Source of the DNA: Dehalococcoidia bacterium UBA1141
GTDB taxonomy: Bacteria > Chloroflexota > Dehalococcoidia > Lucifugimonadales > UBA3495
Direction: 5' to 3'
Assembly: GCA_002311385.1 (NCBI GenBank)
Contig: DCAE01000129.1
Location: forward strand, 90,411-102,132
DNA: 11,722 nt
The stretch's first letter is position 1. Every line of letters begins with the position of its first letter. The notes beneath the pieces are model-generated. The model saw only the letters and a list, made by a program, of their open reading frames with translations. It did no database searches and was not told the DNA's origin. Of this stretch, positions 1 through 6,845 are shown piece after piece. A program made the translations under genes and the position numbers.

Positions 1-26
1 TCTTATAGCAATCTAGCTATGACGGA

Positions 27-1310
27 TTAGAACATGGTACTGTCGCTGACCCCTTCGCCTTTAATAACCTCGCGGAGCCGGTCGCGGAAGTCGAACAATG
101 CCTGATCGCTCTCCGGATTAGCTGCGCTGGGGTCTTCTTTTGAAATGACCTTGATGTACTGGTTCATGGTCGCTTCTTCCCTGGTTCCCTTAGGTATCTC
201 GAAGAACTCGCCATTAAAGGTGGGCAATTCTCCGGGCCCGAAATAGCCGAAGGTGTATTTCTCCGATGAGTCGGGATGGAGGGTATAGCCTTCCAGATCG
301 TGAGTGCCCTTACCCAGAACCTGGCCGGTCTGGATGTAATGTTCCATGACGACTTTCGCATTGTATTTGTTGATGGGGCAGACCTTCATGCAGATGGCGC
401 AACCTTCATAGCGGGCCATGACCGGGCGGCACCGCTTGTAGATTAGCTTGTTCTTTTCAACGCCGCGCCACCAAACTTTCTCCCTCATCAGCGCCCGGCC
501 GGGGCACCGATTGACGCAGACCTGGCAAACTTGGCAGAAAGCGTGGAAGCCGTAGTCCACCGGACTGTCGTAGGTCACCGGCGCGTCTGTGGTGATGATT
601 TGCAAGCGGCAGCGTGCGCCAGCGTGGGGAGTAAGCAATTGGCCATTGGCTCCCAGTTGTCCCAAACCTGCTGCGACGAACATCGGAATAGTAGCAGCGC
701 TGTGATTGCTGGGCCCGTGCACTTGAGCCTGGTAACCCAAAGACCGGATGAAATCGACCATCTTCAAGCCCAAAGGAGCCTGAATCTCATAGGTGCCGTA
801 GTGTCCGTGCTCAGCGGCCATGCTGGGTGCGGACTGGGTTTCCACGAAGTCTTGCTCTAAAGCCAGGCAAATGGCATGGGTGTATTTAACGTGGGACCTT
901 CGGTCTTGGTAGATATACCGAGGGTCGTGGGCGGTCATTCCTACTTCCAAGTAGCCCAATTCCCGAGCATGGGCTTTAATAAGTTCGGTCACGTCCTCGC
1001 CGGTGGGAGTTCCTGTGGCTTCCAGGTCTCCCGAGGCGTTCATCAGGGCATAGTAGGGCTCCATAGCGCTGTCGTGCTCTTTCTGGTACTTGCGCATCGG
1101 CTCTGTGCCAACTGAGGGCGCCCATTCTGTGTCCGCCGCATGCTCCACCTGCTGGCGTTGCAGTGGGTATTCGCGGCTATAGAAGTCCACTTCCCGGCTG
1201 GTTATTGGGATGCCGGGTACTGTTTCCAGTTCCTCGGGCACCGGAATATCCACAGGCGCATCGCCTAATCTTCTTCCCGGCCTAGTTACGACGTGGCCTA
1301 CTTTTAACAT
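27..1310 (-). CDS. Reductive dehalogenase-like corrinoid/Fe-S protein, no Tat signal
   Basis: 427-residue protein of the reductive dehalogenase (RdhA)/epoxyqueuosine reductase superfamily, which uses cobalamin and two 4Fe-4S clusters for reductive chemistry. Visible: a corrinoid-domain block AGLGQLGANGQLLTP (about 214-228) followed by GARCRL and a TTDAP motif, matching the conserved run before the ferredoxin domain of RdhA proteins. The ferredoxin part has C259, C262, C265 and C269-P for one cluster, then C294, C304, C307 and C311-P for the second; the wide first gap in the second cluster is RdhA-like. The N terminus has PGRRLGD but no hydrophobic segment after it, so I see no Tat signal and expect a cytoplasmic protein. 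No HEAT-repeat tail as in QueG and no rdhB anchor gene nearby. AAGGAG lies 8 bases before the ATG. Whether it dehalogenates anything is unknown; family placement is firm, substrate is not. Confidence 0.85.
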   Translation of the reverse strand: MLKVGHVVTRPGRRLGDAPVDIPVPEELETVPGIPITSREVDFYSREYPLQRQQVEHAADTEWAPSVGTEPMRKYQKEHDSAMEPYYALMNASGDLEATGTPTGEDVTELIKAHARELGYLEVGMTAHDPRYIYQDRRSHVKYTHAICLALEQDFVETQSAPSMAAEHGHYGTYEIQAPLGLKMVDFIRSLGYQAQVHGPSNHSAATIPMFVAAGLGQLGANGQLLTPHAGARCRLQIITTDAPVTYDSPVDYGFHAFCQVCQVCVNRCPGRALMREKVWWRGVEKNKLIYKRCRPVMARYEGCAICMKVCPINKYNAKVVMEHYIQTGQVLGKGTHDLEGYTLHPDSSEKYTFGYFGPGELPTFNGEFFEIPKGTREEATMNQYIKVISKEDPSAANPESDQALFDFRDRLREVIKGEGVSDSTMF

Positions 1311-1318
1311 GAACTTGA

Positions 1319-1324
1319 CTCCTT
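1319..1324 (-). promoter_or_regulatory. Ribosome binding site of the reductive dehalogenase-like gene
   Basis: AAGGAG on the minus strand, 8 bases before the ATG at 1310. It fixes this start over later in-frame Met codons. Confidence 0.7.
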
Positions 1325-1376
1325 AGATGAGTGCGGCTTGCCTTGCCGTGGTTTTGAGTGAATCTGTGGGCAACCA

Positions 1377-1392
1377 CGCCATACTGATGGCG
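1377..1392 (-). promoter_or_regulatory. Leader hairpins of the reductive dehalogenase-like gene
   Basis: In the predicted 5' leader, CGCCAT (1377-1382) and ATGGCG (1387-1392) form a perfect 6-bp stem with a 4-base loop. A second stem, CGTGGTT (1347-1353) with AACCACG (1372-1378), overlaps the first by two bases, so the two compete. Neither has a U-run, so this is not a plain terminator. No B12-box is visible, so I do not call a cobalamin riboswitch. Confidence 0.35.
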
Positions 1393-1424
1393 GCTTACTA
1401 TGCTCCACACGAATATCTAACGGC

Positions 1425-1453
1425 ATTCTGCCCCATAGAGATTCGAGTGTCAA
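1425..1453 (-). promoter_or_regulatory. Sigma70-type promoter for the reductive dehalogenase-like gene
   Basis: On the minus strand a perfect -35 TTGACA (1448-1453) is followed after 17 bases by CAGAAT (1425-1430), 4 of 6 matches to TATAAT. Transcription would start near 1418, giving a leader of about 105 bases before the ATG at 1310. The gene therefore seems to have its own promoter and not to depend only on the gene upstream. Confidence 0.55.
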
Positions 1454-1529
1454 CCGAGAGCGGCGTCCAACTCAACTGGTCACCGATTTCTCTCGTTGCC
1501 GCCGCCTTGGGCCCTATCTCCCCTGATCG

Positions 1530-2033
1530 CTATTTTCCTGAGTCACTATCTTCCCTGAGCTTTATCCTACGGGCCATCCAAGTCTTTCCGGGCTTTGGCC
1601 CTACGATGGACGATACTCGGCTCCAGACTTCCCGGCTGTTATCTTTCTTGACCAGGCAGACTTTGATGTTGTGAGGGCCAGGCCCGTGTGCGCAAGAATG
1701 AGCAATATCGCCTTGGACTGTGGCGCACCAGACATAACCGTGGATGAAGGGTTGGGGGGTTGGGTTTTGCTCCCCTCCGGAGATTGAGTCCCAACGGGGA
1801 TCCCGCAGGTCGGACCATTTGACGGTGCCGATTCGGTGGTCGTTCCAATCCCGCCTAACTCGGACCGGTGAGTTATCGCCGGATTCCCCTCCCGTCACTC
1901 TCTTAACCACCACCAGCACACCTCCAGCAACCCACAACATAACGGTCAACAAGAGCTTTACCAGACGCCAAATCAGTGCGGTCATTGCCAAAACGGCTTT
2001 CGCTGCATTGAGCAACAAGGACGGTAGTCCCAT
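1530..2033 (-). CDS. Membrane-anchored protein of unknown function
   Basis: 167 residues from the ATG at 2033, chosen because AAGGAGG (2039-2045) sits 5 bases upstream; the reading frame is open further to 2291, but that extension has no such site and would run through the promoter region. Residues 4-44 are strongly hydrophobic with one internal Arg/Lys pair (R23, K26), enough for one long or two short membrane segments, followed by a basic stretch (KRV, then VRVRRDW). The soluble C-terminal part (about 50-167) has three Cys (103, 114, 126) and a His-rich patch (98, 112, 116, 121), which could bind metal or form disulfides; this is inference. I recognise no family. It is on the same strand as the dehalogenase-like gene, 219 bases upstream, but that gene has its own promoter, so a joint function is not shown. 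It is not an RdhB-type anchor. Confidence 0.65.
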   Translation of the reverse strand: MGLPSLLLNAAKAVLAMTALIWRLVKLLLTVMLWVAGGVLVVVKRVTGGESGDNSPVRVRRDWNDHRIGTVKWSDLRDPRWDSISGGEQNPTPQPFIHGYVWCATVQGDIAHSCAHGPGPHNIKVCLVKKDNSREVWSRVSSIVGPKPGKTWMARRIKLREDSDSGK

Positions 2034-2087
2034 TCCAGCCTCCTTGGTTAAGTTGACGCTCTGATTAAGCGTTGGTGCATATAGCTT

Positions 2088-2093
2088 ATTATA
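2088..2093 (-). promoter_or_regulatory. -10 box of the 1530-2033 gene
   Basis: Perfect TATAAT on the minus strand, about 55 bases before the ATG at 2033. No good -35 lies at the proper distance; that place is taken by the left edge of the palindrome at 2109-2133, which could mean activator or repressor control. Confidence 0.4.
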
Positions 2094-2108
2094 GAGCCCA
2101 AAACGCAA

Positions 2109-2133
2109 CAAAGCCGACCAATGGTCGGCTTTG
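2109..2133. promoter_or_regulatory. Perfect 11-bp inverted repeat between divergent genes
   Basis: CAAAGCCGACC, then AAT, then GGTCGGCTTTG form a perfect 11-bp stem with a 3-base loop. T-rich sequence follows on both strands (CTGTTTT on plus; GCGTTTT on minus), so it could be a bidirectional terminator, yet it stands upstream of both flanking genes. An operator shared by the divergent genes is the alternative; it abuts the -35 region of the minus-strand gene. Confidence 0.45.
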
Positions 2134-2223
2134 CTGTTTTGGGTCCATTGACACCCTGCCTTTGCAGGCGTGCTTTGGCTACACTGGAAAGGATTAGATG
2201 TCAGACTAGGAAGAATAGGCGTA

Positions 2224-3408
2224 ATGGCCAAGATATTGTTAATGGACCCGCAACGGAGCGCAAGAAGGAACATGAAGGCAGACCTGGTCAAACTTGGCTA
2301 TGAAATCCAAGAGACCGATTCCACCCAAACCGGCCTGGAAATGGCGGCGAAAGGACGCTACAACGGCATCATTCTGGACGTTCAAATGGCAATCAAGGAC
2401 GATTGGAAAGTACTTGAAGAGCTAAAGAGAAACCCCCACATGAAAGGCACACCCGTGATGATGCTGGCAGCGGTCCGTTCCAATCAGAACGAGGCCACCG
2501 GATTGCGCCTGGGAGCTACCCATTTCATATCCAAGCCTTGGAAGACCGATTCGCTGGCTCTGACGGTGAGGGTCGCGCTCCGAGAGGCGGAAGAGAGGGC
2601 GCGCATCGAACGAGAATCCGCCCCCATGGACATTGTGGTCCCAGAGGAAGAGCGCCCCACTGCCGCAACCAACACCAGCGGCTTCGGCACAGCGGGCAAG
2701 TTGGTCAAACTGGATAACGTGCTGGCAGGTGGTCTTTCATTCGAATCAATGACTCTCATAGAAGGGAGCCCAAACACCGGCAAAAGCGTGATTTATCAGT
2801 ACCTGATTTACGGCGCGATTACCAGCGGCGAGAACGTGCATTATTTCAGCGCAGACCATACAAAAACCGATTTGATGAAACAGATGGCATCCATTGATTT
2901 GGATATCAGATCCAGTCTCCAGGCCAGGCTCAGAGCCAATATCAAGGCCAACATAAACGATGAGCAACTACAGGTTCATGCGATTAAACTCGCCACCAAC
3001 GCGGACGACCCGGCTGAATTTTTGTCCGCATTGGCCGCAGAAATCCGGCAGATACCGCCGGGCAGAACGCTAATCATCTTGGGCCATATCAGCAGTTTGG
3101 CCCAATCTTGCCCGGACCGCTCGGTATTGAATTTTTTCGCAGCCTGCCGGGACCACTGCGTAGACGGCAAATCCCTAGTAGTGGTGGCCCGGGAATCCGC
3201 ATTCGACCCCCAGCTTCTACTCAGGCTGAACAGCTTATGCAACAACTACTTGAAGTTTGGCGCTGAAACAGTGGGCGCAAGATTCGTAAACTTCCTGGAA
3301 GTTCAAAGGCTTAATAACGCCGAACTGCGCAAAGACAACAGCTTTGGGTTCATGGTAGAGCCCGAGATTGGCGTCCACGTGATTCCGGTGGCTAAGATAA
3401 AAGTCTAG
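2224..3408 (+). CDS. Receiver domain fused to RecA/KaiC/ArlH-like ATPase
   Basis: 394 residues from ATG 2224 (AGGAAG at 2208-2213, 10 bases before). Residues 2-125 form a CheY-like receiver: phospho-acceptor D52 in ILDVQM and K104 in FISKPW are present, but the acidic pocket has a single D8 and the switch Thr/Ser is Ala (LAAV, 81-84). After a linker (about 126-157) comes a RecA-fold ATPase: GKLVKLDNVLAGG start, Walker A GSPNTGKS (181-188), then a YFSADHTKTDLMKQM segment where KaiC/ArlH proteins have their STE/TTE region. The Walker B strand TLIILGH (282-288) lacks the usual Asp. The closest recognisable relatives are ArlH/FlaH-type ATPases of archaella and KaiC-like regulators. No other archaellum, pilus or kinase gene is in the window. 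Likely a cytoplasmic signal-responsive nucleotide-binding regulator; real ATP hydrolysis is doubtful. Confidence 0.8.
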   Translation: MAKILLMDPQRSARRNMKADLVKLGYEIQETDSTQTGLEMAAKGRYNGIILDVQMAIKDDWKVLEELKRNPHMKGTPVMMLAAVRSNQNEATGLRLGATHFISKPWKTDSLALTVRVALREAEERARIERESAPMDIVVPEEERPTAATNTSGFGTAGKLVKLDNVLAGGLSFESMTLIEGSPNTGKSVIYQYLIYGAITSGENVHYFSADHTKTDLMKQMASIDLDIRSSLQARLRANIKANINDEQLQVHAIKLATNADDPAEFLSALAAEIRQIPPGRTLIILGHISSLAQSCPDRSVLNFFAACRDHCVDGKSLVVVARESAFDPQLLLRLNSLCNNYLKFGAETVGARFVNFLEVQRLNNAELRKDNSFGFMVEPEIGVHVIPVAKIKV

Positions 3409-3440
3409 AAATTCATTGGATCTAATCCTTGAAAAAACAG

Positions 3441-3465
3441 CCCCTGGATGAAACCATGGGTTTTT
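3441..3465 (+). terminator. Likely intrinsic terminator after the receiver-ATPase gene
   Basis: CCCTGG pairs with CCA-T-GGG (one bulged T), loop ATGAAA, followed directly by TTTTT. A run of six A before it can pair with the T run. The stem is short, so confidence is moderate; the position 33 bases after the stop fits. Confidence 0.4.
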
Positions 3466-3469
3466 ACTT

Positions 3470-3525
3470 TCGCGGCTTTATCTTCGCGACTTTAGCTTCA
3501 AGGCTTTACCGTCGCGGCTTGACCA
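3470..3525. repeat. Imperfect 14-base tandem repeat, four units
   Basis: Four consecutive 14-base units: TCGCGGCTTTATCT, TCGCGACTTTAGCT, TCAAGGCTTTACCG, TCGCGGCTTGACCA. The core TCGCGGCTTTA is conserved; a weak fifth unit may start at 3526. The rest of the gap 3409-3698 holds the hairpin at 3441, an AT-rich patch with -10-like TATACT (3587-3592) and TATTAT (3593-3598), and no gene I can support. Confidence 0.6.
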
Positions 3526-3698
3526 TCAAAATAGCCGGATGGCATCATAGGTCGTCAAAACGGGGAGCGAAATGTGTTGAATCTTTTATACTTATTATGT
3601 TAAAAAATCAGTAGCGCCTGAGAAAGCCGCTTGCCAACCCAGCCCCGGCTACGAATGTGGGCGTGTGCGCCATAGAGTTGTGTGGATGAGGGGTAGAA

Positions 3699-4850
3699 GT
3701 GTTTAAGAATATCGTGGTTAATAAGAGCCTGTTTTCAAAGAAACAGGCTGAGACCGACGCCAAGGATGAAAAGGTCTACGCCGTTGAGACCACCAACCTG
3801 ACCAAGATTTATCAACGGCGATGGATAGCGGTCAACAGTGTCGGGTTAAAGATTCCCCAAGGGTCTATTTTCGGCTTGGTAGGGCCCAACGGGGCCGGTA
3901 AGAGCACCACCATGCGACTCATCCTGGGCTTGCACCACCCCACTGCCGGCGGGGTCAAGGTGTTCGGCGAACCTATGACTCTGAGTACCGGCCACCTGCG
4001 CCGCCGCATCGGCTACCTGGCCCAGGGCGACCATTATCCCCGAAACATGACCCCCATCAACTATCTGGCGCTGGTGGGAAAGCTGCGGGGTATGCCCCGA
4101 AAGGATTACCAGAGCCGCCTTTCGGCCTTGCTCCATGCGGTGGACCTATTAGGCTCCGCCTCCACTCGCATCGGAAACCTTTCAGCGGGCATGATTACCC
4201 GCATGGCCATTGCCGCCTCCATGATTAACGAGCCCGACCTCCTGATGTGGGATGAACCCACCGCCGGTCTGGATCCCACCGGCCGCAAGTACGCCTTGGA
4301 CCTGATTCAAGAGTTAAAGAGCCAAGGCAAGACCATGATTATCTCCACCCACGTACTTCCCGACGCCGACCACGTATGCGACTACATCGGGGTGTTGAAT
4401 CAAGGGAAGCTGGTATTCTGCGGCTCCGTCATGGAGATGAAACAATTCGTGCGTGAAAACGTGGTGGACCTGGGATTGTCCGGCGACATACAGACGTTTC
4501 AAGATGCACTTACTGCCGATGACCAAATCGTTCAGTGGGAGCGAATGAGCCCTGATGTGATAAGGGTCAACTTCAGCAGCGAGTACGAATTCTCCAAACA
4601 ACTCAGTCGACTGTTGGAGATGGTAGGTCGCTTGCCGGTGGAGCTACAGTCCATACGCTCCGGCGGCGAGATTGAAGATGCCTTCCTCAAGCGGTTGGAG
4701 GCTGACCGTTTAAAGGGATTCAACCGAGTATTCGATGGAGCAACCTCGGAGCAGAGTCCCGAAATTTGGCCTTCCGACCTTCCGAAAGGGCTGCGGGTAA
4801 ACGGGGCGGCGGAAGTTGCGAAGGAAGTTGCGGAGGAACAGAAAGTATGA
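3699..4850 (+). CDS. ABC transporter ATP-binding protein (ABC-2 exporter type)
   Basis: 383 residues from GTG 3699, with GAGGGG ending 5 bases upstream. All ABC ATPase motifs are present: Walker A GPNGAGKS (62-69), Q-loop Gln at 109 (LAQGD), signature LSAGM (161-165, a common variant of LSGGQ), Walker B LLMWDE (181-186) with catalytic E186, D-loop GLDP (190-193) and switch His 218 (STHVL). The 35-residue N-terminal lead and the long C-terminal extension (about 245-383), ending in an Ala/Glu-rich tail, resemble ATPases of the DrrA/NatA/CcmA-like exporter group. It powers the membrane partner encoded by the next gene, which starts inside its stop codon, so the two are translationally coupled. 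Substrate cannot be told from sequence: such pairs export drugs, lipids, ions or polysaccharides. Confidence 0.92.
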   Translation: MFKNIVVNKSLFSKKQAETDAKDEKVYAVETTNLTKIYQRRWIAVNSVGLKIPQGSIFGLVGPNGAGKSTTMRLILGLHHPTAGGVKVFGEPMTLSTGHLRRRIGYLAQGDHYPRNMTPINYLALVGKLRGMPRKDYQSRLSALLHAVDLLGSASTRIGNLSAGMITRMAIAASMINEPDLLMWDEPTAGLDPTGRKYALDLIQELKSQGKTMIISTHVLPDADHVCDYIGVLNQGKLVFCGSVMEMKQFVRENVVDLGLSGDIQTFQDALTADDQIVQWERMSPDVIRVNFSSEYEFSKQLSRLLEMVGRLPVELQSIRSGGEIEDAFLKRLEADRLKGFNRVFDGATSEQSPEIWPSDLPKGLRVNGAAEVAKEVAEEQKV

Positions 4851-5566
4851 CCGCCTTCATGAGCCTGGTGGGAGAAGACCTGGATGCCATGTTTCGATCA
4901 GCGGCACTGTGGATGTGGCTAGCCATAAGCGGCGTGGGTGGCTTGTCGTTGGTCATATTCGCTGGTACCTTCGATCAGGAAAGCACCTCTTTCCTTTTGG
5001 GCTGGTTTTTATTGGTGTACCTGGCGTTGGGCAGCTTTATGGTGATGACTCTCAGTTCTTCGTCAGGTGGCTACGACTCCCAGACCTTGGGAACCTCGAT
5101 ATTCAGCCACGGGGTTACCCCAATCCAATATGTGCTGGCCCTGTTGGCCTCCCGCACCGCCACCGTCCTAGGTATGTCCATGCTCATCATCATCCCGGTT
5201 GCTTTCGCCATGATGTTCAATGGCGCCACCAACGACCTGGACACATCCGGAATCATCATTGCCGTGGTATACACTGGGCTACTGTTTACGCTGCTGGTGT
5301 TCCTGAGCGTGACATTCAGCACGGTGATTACTAACGCTCCCGGTTCGCTGGGTATGATATACCTACTTTGGTATACGGGCATAACCGTGCTTTTGGCATT
5401 CCAGGCCGATGGCTTCTCGCCGGTGGGGGTGCTGGGCGGGTTGCCAACGCTGTTGCAGGGACAGTTCGAGTGGTCGCTCCATTGGCCCATCCTAGTGATC
5501 CTAGTGGTGCCGTTACTGGCCCTACCGCCCTTGGGCATCCGGATGTTCAGCCAGCGAGACCTTTAG
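4847..5566 (+). CDS. ABC-2 type transporter permease
   Basis: 239 residues with six hydrophobic segments (about 21-41, 48-69, 96-124, 135-162, 167-186, 212-234), the normal layout of a one-domain ABC-2 permease; short charged loops between. The start chosen is the ATG at 4847, whose ATGA overlaps the TGA of the ATPase gene; GGAGGA (4832-4837) lies 9 bases upstream. The open frame reaches back to 4766, but that would add a non-homologous Gly-rich lead overlapping the ATPase gene by 85 bases. It forms the inner-membrane channel driven by the ATPase at 3699-4850; one copy of each gene suggests a homodimeric permease with a homodimeric ATPase. The operon ends with the terminator at 5597. Confidence 0.87.
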   Translation: MTAFMSLVGEDLDAMFRSAALWMWLAISGVGGLSLVIFAGTFDQESTSFLLGWFLLVYLALGSFMVMTLSSSSGGYDSQTLGTSIFSHGVTPIQYVLALLASRTATVLGMSMLIIIPVAFAMMFNGATNDLDTSGIIIAVVYTGLLFTLLVFLSVTFSTVITNAPGSLGMIYLLWYTGITVLLAFQADGFSPVGVLGGLPTLLQGQFEWSLHWPILVILVVPLLALPPLGIRMFSQRDL

Positions 5567-5596
5567 GGTCTAAAGCAATCTTAGAAACCAAAAACT

Positions 5597-5627
5597 TAAG
5601 GCCCCCGGAGAATTCCGGGGGCCTTTT
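5597..5627. terminator. Strong bidirectional terminator between convergent genes
   Basis: AAGGCCCCCGGA (5598-5609) pairs perfectly with TCCGGGGGCCTT (5614-5625), loop GAAT, followed by TTTT on plus and by AAGTTTTT on the minus side. It closes the ABC operon and also the di-iron gene coming from the other strand. Its core returns in the hairpins at 10816 and 11623. Confidence 0.85.
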
Positions 5628-5673
5628 CTAGTTGCTAGATTTTCTCAGGTTTCCTAGGCTGGTAGAGCCCGTG

Positions 5674-6588
5674 TTAGGCCGAGAGCGCTTCTATGACGGC
5701 CGTTACCTTCCCTACCCCTTCATTCGTGATTTCACTAACGACCTTGACGACGTTGGGGTGACTTAGCCCTGACACTAGGAAGGTCCACCGCCAGGCACGC
5801 TGGGTGCTGGCCGTTATCTCCTCTTTCTCCGCAGCGGTGAAGGTCCGACCGGTCGCTGCTTCAAGGGCGTCTATGTTCAAAGCGATTTGCTGAGATAGGA
5901 GACCATCGATGGCACCACCTAGCTCGATAACCTCATCAATCGCCGCCTCCCGCTCATCCATGGTCATTTCTTCGGCAATCTCGCCAATCAGCAACGTGTC
6001 CATCTTGGCGTGCTGTGATTCTTCCATCCAATGGAACTTCAAAAGGTCGCGGAACAGTCCATCGAGGTCAGCCTCATCCTGCACGTGCTCGATGTAATGG
6101 CGTTGGGTGAACCATTCGATCACGCTGGTGAGGAGCAGGACGGCCAGCTTCGATTTGCCCCGAACGACCCTCGCTACTTCTTCCCGGCCTGGAATCAGGC
6201 CACACTCACTGCCGAAACCTTGATTAAAGAGATAAACCGAGTGCCGGAAGAGTTCCTGATGCTTGAGTTCTTCCTCAGCGAATCGCAATAGTGCGCGGAT
6301 TTTGACTTCATCCCCATATGCATCTTTCATCGCTTCTTCCGCGATAGTTGGGACGATAAACTCCTCAACGAAGGCGAAGAGGTGGCAATAGCCGTTGCCC
6401 ATGATTTGATTTAGTAGACGCTTCTCATTGTCGTTAAGGCACCCAATCTCATCAACGCCGGTCAGTTTATTCGGCAAGAAGCGCTTCGAGTAGTCGAAAT
6501 TCTTGCCTGCCAAGATATCGTCTTCCCTCCAGGAAACCTTGATCGAGTTGTCCAGGCAATCTGCGTAGGTGTAGTTGTGCGATAGCAT
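5674..6588 (-). CDS. AurF-like di-iron oxygenase candidate
   Basis: 304-residue all-helical ferritin-like protein. Seven putative metal ligands fit the pattern of AurF, the p-aminobenzoate N-oxygenase: E76 (VEEFIVP), E107 and H110 (EELKH), E158 (SVIEWF), then H186, E190 and H193 in the order H-x3-E-x2-H (HWMEESQH). The extra His before the last ExxH is typical of AurF and not of ribonucleotide reductase R2 or ferritins, and the spacings are close to those of AurF. Such enzymes use O2 to oxidise an amine or another organic substrate in the cytoplasm. ATG 6588 has AAGGAG (6598-6603) 9 bases upstream. No biosynthetic neighbours hint at the substrate. A generic ferritin-like or metal-dependent hydrolase role is possible. 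Upstream, TACCA-TCG-TGGTA (6759-6771) could be an operator. Confidence 0.7.
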   Translation of the reverse strand: MLSHNYTYADCLDNSIKVSWREDDILAGKNFDYSKRFLPNKLTGVDEIGCLNDNEKRLLNQIMGNGYCHLFAFVEEFIVPTIAEEAMKDAYGDEVKIRALLRFAEEELKHQELFRHSVYLFNQGFGSECGLIPGREEVARVVRGKSKLAVLLLTSVIEWFTQRHYIEHVQDEADLDGLFRDLLKFHWMEESQHAKMDTLLIGEIAEEMTMDEREAAIDEVIELGGAIDGLLSQQIALNIDALEAATGRTFTAAEKEEITASTQRAWRWTFLVSGLSHPNVVKVVSEITNEGVGKVTAVIEALSA

Positions 6589-6758
6589 TGTGGTCGTCTC
6601 CTTGTTTAGCTATTCAATTCCGGGAACCGGGTTCTGAGGATGGACAAATCCTTAGCTGGACTTCTTCCAAGCTCTTGGATTCAATCTCTCCAAATCAGTT
6701 TGTAGGCAGTCGTTTGATGCAGTTACTAATCCAATCGGTGCTTTTGGCGAGCAAAATA

Positions 6759-6771
6759 TACCATCGTGGTA
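6759..6771. promoter_or_regulatory. Short palindrome in the divergent promoter region
   Basis: TACCA-TCG-TGGTA, a 5-bp perfect inverted repeat overlapping a -10-like TATATT (minus strand, 6755-6760) for the di-iron gene. No matching -35 is visible. The rest of the gap 6589-6845 shows only the plus-strand promoter at 6817. Confidence 0.25.
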
Positions 6772-6816
6772 ATAACAAAATAAGATGGCTAATCAATCAA
6801 GCCATACGCCCTGAAC

Positions 6817-6844
6817 TTGACCAAAACCATGTTGCTGTCATAAT
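6817..6844 (+). promoter_or_regulatory. Sigma70-type promoter, transcript start near ATG 6853
   Basis: TTGACC (6817-6822), 16 bases, then CATAAT (6839-6844): 5 of 6 matches in each box. Transcription would begin around 6851-6853, so the message would be leaderless with the ATG at 6853 as first codon. That ATG is in a different frame from the downstream coding part (see the gene at 6846-7334). Confidence 0.45.
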
Positions 6845-6845
6845 A

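Noticed and set aside
1311..1425. Cobalamin riboswitch before the dehalogenase-like gene
   Set aside because: No B12-box or typical long aptamer; only two simple competing stems.
1327..1674. 115-residue plus-strand ORF
   Set aside because: It overlaps the promoter and leader of the dehalogenase-like gene and the end of the opposite gene; no protein features.
2034..2291. 86-residue N-terminal extension of the gene at 1530-2033
   Set aside because: It crosses the palindrome and TATAAT box, and a strong ribosome site marks ATG 2033.
3429..3614. 61-residue ORF in the gap before the ABC operon
   Set aside because: It runs through a terminator hairpin and the 14-base repeat, has no ribosome site and its protein is just the translated repeat.
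4816..5334. 172-residue ORF inside the permease gene
   Set aside because: Other frame of a clear six-segment permease; composition rich in Arg/His as in shadow frames.
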